In this document: piece after piece, positions 1 to 4,434 of the stretch
Position numbering within the stretch: position 1 is the first letter of the stretch
How the letters are laid out: each line of letters begins with the position of its first letter
NCBI GenBank assembly: GCA_900548595.1
Contig: URLB01000095.1
Coordinates: 1-7,998, forward strand
Source: an uncultured Eubacteriales bacterium
Lineage (GTDB): Bacteria; Bacillota; Clostridia; Lachnospirales; Anaerotignaceae
Length of the DNA: 7,998 nucleotides
Reading direction: 5' to 3'
Notes under the pieces: generated by a model
Told to the model about the DNA's origin: nothing
Databases searched by the model: none
Seen by the model: the letters and a program-made list of their open reading frames with translations, nothing else
Translations under genes and position numbers: made by a program

Positions 1-44
1 AAACGAAGAACCCGACAGGAGATAAACTAGTAGGAGGTGGAAAG

Positions 45-236
45 ATGAAATATTGCAACATCGATAGGAAGCGAGAGGAAAAAGGATTAAGCAAAAGAGA
101 GCTTGCAGATGAAGTCGGTATTTCACTTAAAACATATTACAACTGGATAAACGGTAAAACAGATATACCGAGTTGTAAGTTAATTAGGCTGTCAAAGATA
201 TTGGGGTGCGGCATAGATTTTATGCTTAAAGAATAA
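45..236 (+). CDS. Small XRE-family HTH DNA-binding protein
   Basis: A 63-aa protein that is almost entirely one XRE/Cro-type helix-turn-helix. The HTH spans about residues 16-37 (SKRELADEVGISLKTYYNWI), followed by the usual third and fourth helices (CKLIRLSKILGCGIDFML). It has no C-terminal oligomerisation or peptidase domain, so it is Cro-sized rather than CI-sized. The ATG is chosen because a strong SD (GGAGGTGG, 33-40) lies just upstream, although the frame stays open to the window start. Its last codons overlap the 3' end and terminator of a predicted minus-strand RNA (229-554), so the two transcription units converge. The likely role is a repressor or activator of element genes; its operator is not identified. 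The HTH fold is clear, the function is inferred. Confidence 0.85.
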   Translation: MKYCNIDRKREEKGLSKRELADEVGISLKTYYNWINGKTDIPSCKLIRLSKILGCGIDFMLKE

Positions 237-277
237 AGACCGACAAGTATGCACTGCTAATACATAAATGCCGGTCT
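228..277 (-). terminator. Intrinsic terminator of the minus-strand RNA
   Basis: On the minus strand a 9-bp stem (277-269 with 245-237, AGACCGGCA/TGTCGGTCT, one G-U pair) continues after a 2x2 internal loop into a 6-bp stem (266-261 with 253-248) with a 7-nt loop. It is followed directly by the T-rich tract TTTATTCTTT (237-228). On the plus strand the same hairpin is followed by CCCGAATTTT, so it would be weak there. The tract overlaps the last codons of the HTH gene at 45-236. Confidence 0.65.
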
Positions 278-554
278 CCCGAATTTTATATCCGTAATAC
301 CTTGCAAAAGCTCTGTCCGGGAGCAATGAACAATTTAGCAGATTGTTTTCTATGGGGTATAGATCAACTTTGGCAGTTCGGGACAGCCTTCTTGCAGTCA
401 AAAGTAAGACTACAAGCTCCTGCAATAGCTTTTAGGATTCCGCTTTAAACTTTGAGTGCACAACAAAGGTTTAGAGTTTATCACCTATACAACGGAAACA
501 GGGATAAGTCAAAAATTGGGACATTAAGACAACGCCTCCTTTATTAAACTTATT
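229..554 (-). ncRNA. Putative minus-strand structured RNA, about 325 nt
   Basis: This gene-free stretch has the parts of a leftward transcript: a promoter at 561-589, expected start near 554, and an intrinsic terminator ending near 229. In RNA order it holds an SD plus 17-codon frame (542-471), a small hairpin (UUAUC/GAUAA, about 506-478), a 12-bp hairpin (476-464 with 454-443), and a multibranched domain. That domain is closed by about 14 pairs (396-388 with 310-303, and 386-381 with 318-313, with a one-base bulge and an internal loop). It contains three hairpins at 378-366, 362-350 and 347-329. The terminator hairpin follows. Segments 425-420 or 413-408 can also pair with 397-392, competing with the closing stem. 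I do not recognise a known RNA family. It could be a trans-acting RNA, an attenuator for a gene left of the window, or both. The pairings were found by eye, without energy calculation. Confidence 0.55.
471..524 (-). CDS. Putative 17-aa leader peptide in the minus-strand RNA
   Basis: Near the 5' end of the predicted minus-strand transcript an 8-base perfect SD (AAAGGAGG, 542-535) lies 10 nt before an ATG that opens a 17-codon frame, MSQFLTYPCFRCIGDKL, ending in TAA at 473-471. The stop codon falls inside the 5' arm of the 12-bp hairpin 476-443, which is the layout seen when a ribosome on a leader peptide controls folding of a downstream attenuator. There is no homology to cite, and the peptide may not be functional itself. 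The strength of the SD is the main argument; chance cannot be excluded. Confidence 0.4.
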   Translation of the reverse strand: MSQFLTYPCFRCIGDKL

Positions 555-560
555 GAAATA

Positions 561-589
561 ATAATATCACTTTTTGAAATATTTTACAA
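561..589 (-). promoter_or_regulatory. Sigma-A-like promoter reading leftward
   Basis: Minus-strand -35 TTGTAA (589-584), 17-bp spacer, -10 TATTAT (566-561, five of six consensus bases), with a start expected at about 554. It sits in a very A+T-rich stretch and points into the structured RNA region, with no convincing plus-strand promoter at the same place. Confidence 0.5.
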
Positions 590-644
590 CTTATAAAACA
601 TCAAAGGAGAGCGATGATATAGGAGTACATAAAAAACGACTCAC

Positions 645-662
645 TATAGAAGTACTTCTATA
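645..662. promoter_or_regulatory. 18-bp perfect palindrome, candidate operator
   Basis: TATAGAAGTACTTCTATA is identical to its own reverse complement over 18 bp with no spacer, as expected for a site bound by a dimeric repressor. It lies 27 nt upstream of the ATG at 690 and contains TATAGA, a weak -10-like hexamer. Its left end overlaps the T7-promoter-like match at 636-649. Small HTH proteins are encoded at 45-236 and 1378-1632, so a cognate regulator may be local, but nothing here proves which one. Confidence 0.45.
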
Positions 663-689
663 AGCAATAAGTAAGACAGAGGTGGAAAG

Positions 690-932
690 ATGACACAGCA
701 AGAAAAAACAATACTGCAAGGTATGTATGCAGCAGGATTTAGATATGTAGTGAGAGATAAAAAATGGATACTGTTTGGCACAGATAAATTTATCAAGGTT
801 GATAGAGAATGGGATGTTGTCAATCCTGAAACAAACAGAGTTACAGATTTGGATACAGCGGTTGATAGGCTGTTTGATTGGATAAAACCGAATGGGGAAC
901 AGATAGAAATCGCTAAAGTGATAGCTTTGTAA
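690..932 (+). CDS. Hypothetical protein, 80 aa
   Basis: I do not recognise this protein. It is small and soluble-looking, with a Tyr/Trp-rich first half (GFRYVVRDKKWILF) that suggests beta strands and an acidic helical second half (LDTAVDRLFDWIKPNG). No metal-binding or catalytic motif is visible. The start is supported by the SD GAGGTGG (680-686), the same SD and spacing as the HTH gene at 45 (both read AGGTGGAAAGATGA). It lies downstream of the 18-bp palindrome, so it may be under repressor control. Its last 20 bases overlap the 3' end of the convergent minus-strand gene 913-1296. Position and style fit a phage accessory or early gene. Confidence 0.7.
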   Translation: MTQQEKTILQGMYAAGFRYVVRDKKWILFGTDKFIKVDREWDVVNPETNRVTDLDTAVDRLFDWIKPNGEQIEIAKVIAL

Positions 933-1296
933 TTATTTCAGCTATAGACAAGCCGGTATTAATGAAGGACAAGAATTTGTCTACAGAAAAACCAGTCTTT
1001 ACTTTATCCCAGATAGATGAGTTTTCAATCAGATCAATGTATTCAAAACCTATTTCAGAAATACCGATTATATTTGTAGCTTTAGGAGATACATCGTTGC
1101 GCTGTCTTATGAGCAATCCCTTTATGCAGAGATATTCAACTGTAAGGCAGATTAATAGATAGTCGCAGTTTTTGTTGCAAGACCAAATATGTCTGGGTTT
1201 TATAATAATCGGTTTTCCGCTTGAACGATATGTAAGATTGTCCCGAATATAAAGCATTACCATTTTATTATAGTCTTCGTTAGGTTGAAATACCAT
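913..1296 (-). CDS. DUF2513-like winged-helix protein, 127 aa
   Basis: The order of elements matches phage DUF2513/YjcQ-like winged-helix proteins: an N-terminal helix (YNKMVMLYIRDNL), a middle helix leading to LCIKGLLI, a strand-turn, then a 'GISEIGFEYIDLIENSSIWDKVK'-type segment at about residues 78-100, which resembles the LT..GhefLd..r....W.kvk pattern of that family. The family has no established reaction, and a DNA-binding or regulatory role is inferred. The ATG has an SD (TAAGGAG, 1313-1307) 10 nt upstream and its own promoter at 1320-1348. It is the only sizeable minus-strand gene in the window, as expected for a lysogeny-type gene facing the early operon. Its end overlaps the plus-strand gene 690-932 by 20 bases. 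The family assignment is by pattern, so moderate. Confidence 0.7.
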   Translation of the reverse strand: MVFQPNEDYNKMVMLYIRDNLTYRSSGKPIIIKPRHIWSCNKNCDYLLICLTVEYLCIKGLLIRQRNDVSPKATNIIGISEIGFEYIDLIENSSIWDKVKTGFSVDKFLSFINTGLSIAEIITKLSL

Positions 1297-1305
1297 AATT
1301 TATCA

Positions 1306-1322
1306 ACTCCTTAAACAGGAGT
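1306..1322. repeat. Inverted repeat over promoter and SD
   Basis: ACTCCT (1306-1311), 5-base spacer, AGGAGT (1317-1322): a perfect 6-bp dyad. As DNA it covers part of the -10 and the start point of the leftward promoter, so it could be an operator. As RNA the minus-strand AGGAGT arm is the SD of the 913-1296 gene; whether the pairing arm is transcribed depends on the exact start. Confidence 0.4.
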
Positions 1323-1348
1323 ATATCACAAAAAAATTTTACGAACAA
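1320..1348 (-). promoter_or_regulatory. Extended -10 promoter for the leftward DUF2513-like gene
   Basis: Minus strand: -35 TTGTTC (1348-1343, weak), 17-bp spacer, extended -10 TGATATACT with hexamer TATACT (1325-1320, five of six). The start would be near 1313, just ahead of the SD of the gene at 1296. The extended TGn element compensates for the poor -35. Confidence 0.5.
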
Positions 1349-1377
1349 GAAAAGAGGGCAAGGCGGGGTGAGAAGAA

Positions 1378-1632
1378 ATGCCGAAAAGTAAATTAGGTAT
1401 CAACAAAGATAATGAGCTTGATAAACAAATCAGAGCAATGATTATCTACAAACAGGAGTTAAACGGAATATCGACAACCGAGTTAGCCGTTTCTGCGCAA
1501 TTGAGCGTATCAACATTATATGAAAGGCTGCGAAGTCCTTCACATTTTCGTTTAAGCGAATTAAGAAAAGTGTGCAAAAAATTGAATATCGACATAGCAG
1601 AGTTGATAGAGGGAAAGGAGGAAATGAAATGA
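1378..1632 (+). CDS. Phage-type HTH transcriptional regulator, 84 aa
   Basis: A small HTH protein. The helix-turn-helix lies at about residues 33-54 (TTELAVSAQLSVSTLYERLR), followed by a helix resembling the XRE third/fourth helices (RLSELRKVCKKLNIDIAEL). There is no additional domain. It is the first gene of the long plus-strand early operon and is divergent from the minus-strand gene at 913-1296, the usual place of a Cro-like or early regulator. The start is supported by the purine-rich GGGGTGAG sequence 7-8 bases upstream. No strong plus-strand promoter is visible between 1297 and 1377; TTTATC (1299-1304) with TATATC (1322-1327) at 17 bp is a weak possibility. The next gene overlaps its stop (ATGA). 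Confidence 0.8.
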   Translation: MPKSKLGINKDNELDKQIRAMIIYKQELNGISTTELAVSAQLSVSTLYERLRSPSHFRLSELRKVCKKLNIDIAELIEGKEEMK

Positions 1633-1793
1633 CAGCAGTAGAAACAGTAAGCTTCTGGCTTGCCTATGGGATAGTAATAACAATCATCAGCGCGATATAC
1701 ATACACCACATAAGCAGAGAAATGGAGCAGGAGCATGAAAGAGCAGAGCGATACAAAGAAAGATACGAAGCCCTCAAACGAGGAGAGCGATAA
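1629..1793 (+). CDS. Small single-span membrane protein, 54 aa
   Basis: An unrecognised protein with one clear hydrophobic segment at about residues 8-28 (SFWLAYGIVITIISAIYIHH) followed by a highly charged tail (REMEQEHERAERYKERYEAL) with coiled-coil character. That predicts a short N-terminus, one membrane span and a cytoplasmic helical tail. I start it at the ATG at 1629, which overlaps the previous stop (ATGA) and has GGAGG (1617-1621) 7 bases upstream, rather than at an in-frame GTG at 1572 that would run inside the HTH gene. Tiny membrane proteins are common in phage early operons. Possible roles such as membrane anchoring or host interference are speculation. Confidence 0.65.
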   Translation: MTAVETVSFWLAYGIVITIISAIYIHHISREMEQEHERAERYKERYEALKRGER

Positions 1794-1923
1794 GAAGTTA
1801 GATGACGCCGCCAGGAAAACGTATAAGGAAATAGTACTTATAGAAATACGGAAAGAAGCGGAGTTGGACGACTATAAGATTAAAGGCTGTATTCGGTCAA
1901 TACAAAGGAGAGGTAGGCGGTGA
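1735..1923 (+). CDS. Hypothetical charged protein, 62 aa
   Basis: Unrecognised. The first 20 residues are a Lys/Asp/Glu/Ser-rich, probably disordered stretch; the rest is helical (KTYKEIVLIEIRKEAELDDYKIK) and ends in a basic tail (SIQRRGRR) that could touch nucleic acid. Its start overlaps the preceding membrane-protein gene by 59 bases, more than usual. No other in-frame start is available, and GGAG (1724-1727) sits 7 bases before the ATG. The stop overlaps the GTG of the next gene (GTGA), which supports it being translated. The N-terminal part could be a by-product of the overlap. Confidence 0.55.
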   Translation: MKEQSDTKKDTKPSNEESDKKLDDAARKTYKEIVLIEIRKEAELDDYKIKGCIRSIQRRGRR

Positions 1924-2102
1924 AAGACCAATGCAAAAGCTGTGCGAAGTGGCGCAGGTGTAAGGACAGGTCGAGAGGAGTAGCCTGTGCGGAATATAAA
2001 AAAGCCCCTACGGAGCGGCAACTCCTACAAGGGGCAAGAAGAAAAATGATTACTTATATGATAACCGAAAACGGAAGAAAAGGCAAGGGTGAAGAGGAAT
2101 GA
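1920..2102 (+). CDS. Small Cys-rich putative zinc-binding protein, 60 aa
   Basis: The N-terminal half carries four cysteines in a compact spacing (C5-x2-C8-x5-C14-x8-C23) within a basic context (CKSCAKWRRC), which fits a single zinc site. The second half is basic and lacks clear motifs. It starts at a GTG overlapping the previous stop (GTGA) with a purine-rich SD (AAGGAGAGG) upstream, and its own stop overlaps the next ATG (ATGA). Similar short Cys-cluster proteins occur often in Firmicute phage early operons without known function. Codons about 29-39 double as a stem-loop that on the minus strand is an intrinsic terminator. Confidence 0.65.
   Translation: MKDQCKSCAKWRRCKDRSRGVACAEYKKAPTERQLLQGARRKMITYMITENGRKGKGEEE
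1998..2035 (-). terminator. Minus-strand intrinsic terminator inside a plus-strand gene
   Basis: On the minus strand the stem GCCCCT...AGGGGC (2035-2030 with 2009-2004) encloses an inner GGAG/CTCC stem (2025-2022 with 2015-2012, 6-nt loop) and is followed at once by six T residues (2003-1998). On the plus strand the hairpin is preceded by A residues and followed by AAGAAG, so it should not stop the operon mRNA. It would stop antisense transcription entering from the right. Confidence 0.6.
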
Positions 2103-2281
2103 AAACATTAAAAAAGCTTTTAGAGATTGTTTTAAACGAACTGTACGACCAGATAGAAGAATCGGAGAGATACTATAACTGGTATCTGGAAGAAAAGGAT
2201 AAGAATGAAGCTCTTGAGGAAGAGAACAGAGGACTTAGAGAAAAACTCAGCGCAATAGGGGGCGTTGGCGATGACATGTGA
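2099..2281 (+). CDS. Coiled-coil hypothetical protein, 60 aa
   Basis: Unrecognised. Residues about 5-52 are continuous helix with heptad-like hydrophobics and many Glu/Lys (LEEENRGLREKLSAI at the end), so it probably forms a coiled coil or acts as an adaptor helix. It has no enzyme motif. The ATG overlaps the stop of the previous gene (ATGA), with GAAGAGGA just before it. Its 3' end overlaps the following zinc-finger gene by about 11 bases, so it belongs to the same tightly coupled operon. Confidence 0.6.
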   Translation: MKTLKKLLEIVLNELYDQIEESERYYNWYLEEKDKNEALEEENRGLREKLSAIGGVGDDM

Positions 2282-2495
2282 ATACTGCCATACATATCCC
2301 CATAGGCATGGCTGCCCGAATGAGGAAATACGACCGATTGCCGTGTGTTCAGGATGTGGCGAGCCGATAGCAGAGAGAGACAGCCGAGTAAGATTGGACG
2401 GATATGTTTATCACCTTGACTGTTTTGAGAGTATAAGTCCCATTGATATATTAAGACTTGTGGGGATAGACGCAGAAGTGGAGGGAGAACAATGA
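2271..2495 (+). CDS. Two-zinc-site small protein, 74 aa
   Basis: Two metal-binding clusters are visible: CEYC near the start with H11/H13 and C15 (C3-x2-C6...C15), then C26-x2-C29 paired with H48-x2-C51 (VCSGCGEPI ... YHLDCF). The latter resembles a LIM or treble-clef half-finger. Such modules bind protein or nucleic acid; the target here is unknown. I start at the ATG at 2271, with AGGGGG (2257-2262) 8 bases upstream, rather than the in-frame TTG at 2265. The stop overlaps the next ATG (ATGA). The lack of other domains suggests an adaptor rather than an enzyme. Confidence 0.65.
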   Translation: MTCEYCHTYPHRHGCPNEEIRPIAVCSGCGEPIAERDSRVRLDGYVYHLDCFESISPIDILRLVGIDAEVEGEQ

Positions 2496-2728
2496 GATTG
2501 CCTAATTTAAGCCAAGAAGCCGATGAAGTATCAAGCCGCATAGGTTATTACATACATCCATACGAATGGAGCGATATGATGAAAACGGTTTCTAAGATAG
2601 CGACTATACTTGTCAGTCCGGCGGCTACAACAATGACATACAGAAGGGCGCTGATAGTGTTGGAACTGGTTACTTCTTCTATAAAAGAAATGCTTAAGGA
2701 GAGGGAGGAAGAGCAATGGAAAGAATAA
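2492..2728 (+). CDS. Hypothetical helical protein, 78 aa
   Basis: Unrecognised. Predicted to be mostly helical, with amphipathic segments (DMMKTVSKIATILVS and YRRALIVLELVTSSIKEML) and a charged C-terminal end (KEREEEQWKE). There are no cysteine clusters, transmembrane span or catalytic motif. The start overlaps the previous stop (ATGA) and GGAGGGAGA lies upstream. It overlaps the next gene by 13 bases and is the last of the tiny genes before the DNA-processing genes. Confidence 0.6.
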   Translation: MRLPNLSQEADEVSSRIGYYIHPYEWSDMMKTVSKIATILVSPAATTMTYRRALIVLELVTSSIKEMLKEREEEQWKE

Positions 2729-3264
2729 CCGGAAGCGGCAGCCTAAAGAGATACTTCAACAGCGAGTATATAGGGGCATATTCAATAGATCAGGGAATAG
2801 AGCCGGTGTTGACTATAGACAGTCTGTGGTACGGCGAGGTTACATTGGCACAGGGCAGAAAAGAACCTCATGTAGTAATTGAATTTAAGGAAAAAAGTGT
2901 AAAAGGGGTCGAAGAGGTTAAACCGTTAATACTTAATGCAACCAACAGAAAAGCGCTAAAAAAAGCTTATGGAGCAGATACGGCAGAAACGCTGGAGGGG
3001 AAGCCGATACAGTTATATATTGACCCTAAAGTAAGAGATCCGCAGGACGGAGGGTTTACAGAGGGATTAAGAATACGGCAGTTTGTCCCCAGAGGGTATA
3101 AGTGTGAGAAATGCGGCAGGGTTGTTACTGCCTACGGAAAAAAGGGCGCTGTTGAAATGGTTGCTTATACAAAAGAAAAGTACGGCAAAGTTCTTTGTGC
3201 CGATTGTGCGAAGAAAACCGCTGAAGCAACGGAGGTTGTAAAGAATGATGAAGCTGACCAATGA
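2716..3264 (+). CDS. Phage replication/recombination-associated protein with C-terminal zinc ribbon
   Basis: A 182-aa protein. Residues about 68-121 (PLILNATNRKALKKAYG ... GKPIQLYID ... EGLRIR) match a segment I know from uncharacterised phage proteins encoded next to recombination nucleases and SSB (pattern: ILNkTNaktiakl.G....wvGk.IqLyv.kv...alRi). Its beta-rich character suggests an OB-like fold that could bind single-stranded DNA; that is inference. The C-terminus adds a zinc ribbon with C130-x2-C133 and C161-x2-C164. The SD GGGAGGAAG precedes the ATG, and the 5' and 3' ends overlap neighbours by 13 and 20 bases. No RecT, Erf or Sak gene is visible, so this protein occupies the usual annealase position beside the nuclease. 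Confidence 0.7.
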   Translation: MERITGSGSLKRYFNSEYIGAYSIDQGIEPVLTIDSLWYGEVTLAQGRKEPHVVIEFKEKSVKGVEEVKPLILNATNRKALKKAYGADTAETLEGKPIQLYIDPKVRDPQDGGFTEGLRIRQFVPRGYKCEKCGRVVTAYGKKGAVEMVAYTKEKYGKVLCADCAKKTAEATEVVKNDEADQ

Positions 3265-4006
3265 AAACTATTTCTCAAAAGAAGCCGATATGGAATATAT
3301 GTCCGTATCGCAGTTTAAAGCGTTTGAGCAGTGCGAAGCCGCCGCCCTTGCTTCTGTAAAGGGAGAATGGGAGAGACCGAAAACAACGGCGCTGCTTGTC
3401 GGTTCGTATGTGGACGCACATTTTGAAGGGACGTTGGATGTTTTTAGGGCGCAAAATCCCGAAATATTCACAAAGCAAGGTTCACTTAAAGCCGAGTATA
3501 AAAAAGCGGAGGAAATCATTAACAGGATAGAATCCGATGAGGAATTTATGCGATACTTGAACGGCGAAAAACAGGTAATAAAAACAGGAGAGATTGAGGG
3601 CGTGCCCATAAAGATAAAAATAGACGTACTGCATGATGATAAGATTGTGGACCTTAAGATAATGAAGGACTTTGCCCCTGTATGGAAAGACGGGGAGAGA
3701 AAGCCGTGGTTCTCGGCATGGGGTTATGACTTGCAGGGAGCGGTTTATCAATACATAGAGGGTAATAACAAGCCTTTTATACTTGCGGCAGCCACAAAAG
3801 AGCCTTTTACCGACTTACAGGGGGTAGAAATACCGCAGGAGTTTTTAAACGAAAGATTAAATTATTTCATCGGTATGGTCAATCACTATGACGATATAAA
3901 GAAAGGATTAGCCGAGCCCATAAGATGTGAGCATTGCGATTACTGCAAGGCGACAAAAAAATTTAAAGTGGTAGACGCAAGGGATTTGTTTTATGAAATG
4001 GAGTGA
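3245..4006 (+). CDS. DUF3799-type PD-(D/E)XK nuclease
   Basis: A 253-aa phage nuclease of the PD-(D/E)XK fold, related to RecB/YqaJ-type exonucleases, that probably resects DNA ends for recombination. Visible elements are the family start (MSVSQFKAFEQCEAAAL), GSYVDAHFEG (H59), the catalytic strand-turn-strand KIKID...KIVDLK (D127, D136, K138), and the helix motif Q164-x3-Y168 (LQGAVYQY). C30 near the N-terminus plus C228-x2-C231-x2-C234 near the C-terminus resemble the split cysteine set of AddB/Cas4-type Fe-S nucleases, which is suggestive, not proven. I use the first of two adjacent ATGs, because GGAGG (3231-3235) lies 9 bases upstream. It overlaps the previous gene by 20 bases and the region of the SSB start downstream. 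The length is near normal for the family. Confidence 0.85.
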   Translation: MMKLTNENYFSKEADMEYMSVSQFKAFEQCEAAALASVKGEWERPKTTALLVGSYVDAHFEGTLDVFRAQNPEIFTKQGSLKAEYKKAEEIINRIESDEEFMRYLNGEKQVIKTGEIEGVPIKIKIDVLHDDKIVDLKIMKDFAPVWKDGERKPWFSAWGYDLQGAVYQYIEGNNKPFILAAATKEPFTDLQGVEIPQEFLNERLNYFIGMVNHYDDIKKGLAEPIRCEHCDYCKATKKFKVVDARDLFYEME

Positions 4007-4011
4007 AGAAG

Positions 4012-4422
4012 TTGAACAGTATAATCATACACGGGAGACTGACCAGAGATCCCGAAACAAAGTTTTATGACGGAGACAAAAGCATTTGTAAAATCTCCGT
4101 TGCGGTAGACCGTTCGTTTAAAGATAAGGACGGAAATTCGGTAACGGATTTTTTTAACTGTACATGTTTCGGAAAAAGAGCCGAGACAATAGATAAATAC
4201 TTTAAAAAGGGCGATGGGATAAGCATACAGGGAGAAATGCAGAATAATCGCTATGAGGATAAGGACGGAAAAATGAGGGACGGCTGGCATATAAAAATCG
4301 ATAAGTTCGATTTTGAACTTTCAAGGAAAGACGGCTCTCAGTCCGTTCCCTCCGACGGCAATGCACCTGTCGGATTTACGCCCGTTGACGAAACGACAGA
4401 CGATGAAGAACTCCCATTCTAA
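4012..4422 (+). CDS. ssb: Single-stranded DNA-binding protein
   Basis: A 136-aa SSB. The N-terminal OB fold has the typical opening NSIIIHGRLTRDPE, the FFNCTCFGKRAE core and the KGDGISIQGEMQNNRYEDKDG strand pair. A short Pro/Gly-poor linker leads to the acidic tail DDEELPF, the conserved tip that recruits replication and repair partners. I prefer the TTG at 4012, which restores the usual SSB start (M-N-S-I) and has GGAG (4000-4003) 8 bases upstream. The alternative GTG at 4003 overlaps the previous stop (GTGA), adds three residues, and has no SD. It covers unwound DNA during element replication and recombination, between two nuclease genes of the same operon. Confidence 0.92.
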   Translation: MNSIIIHGRLTRDPETKFYDGDKSICKISVAVDRSFKDKDGNSVTDFFNCTCFGKRAETIDKYFKKGDGISIQGEMQNNRYEDKDGKMRDGWHIKIDKFDFELSRKDGSQSVPSDGNAPVGFTPVDETTDDEELPF

Positions 4423-4434
4423 GGGGGCGATACA

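Noticed and set aside
1..44. 3' end of an upstream gene, or an N-terminal extension of the HTH gene
   Set aside because: Two frames end at stops at 23-25 and 28-30 and the third is open into the HTH gene; 44 bases are too few to choose. The SD at 33-40 supports starting at 45.
192..425. 77-codon minus-strand reading frame starting at a TTG
   Set aside because: It has no SD, runs through the strong minus-strand terminator at 228-277 and lies antisense to the HTH gene. The RNA-structure explanation is better.
614..622. Two-codon frame ATG ATA TAG after AAAGGAGA
   Set aside because: An SD-like sequence precedes it, but a minimal frame cannot be supported as a gene; it may be chance or a decayed start.
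962..1162. 66-codon plus-strand frame
   Set aside because: Antisense to the DUF2513-like gene, which has a promoter, SD and family-like sequence; this frame has none.
1572..1628. GTG-started extension of the membrane-protein gene
   Set aside because: It lies inside the HTH gene, while the ATG at 1629 has a good SD and an ATGA overlap.
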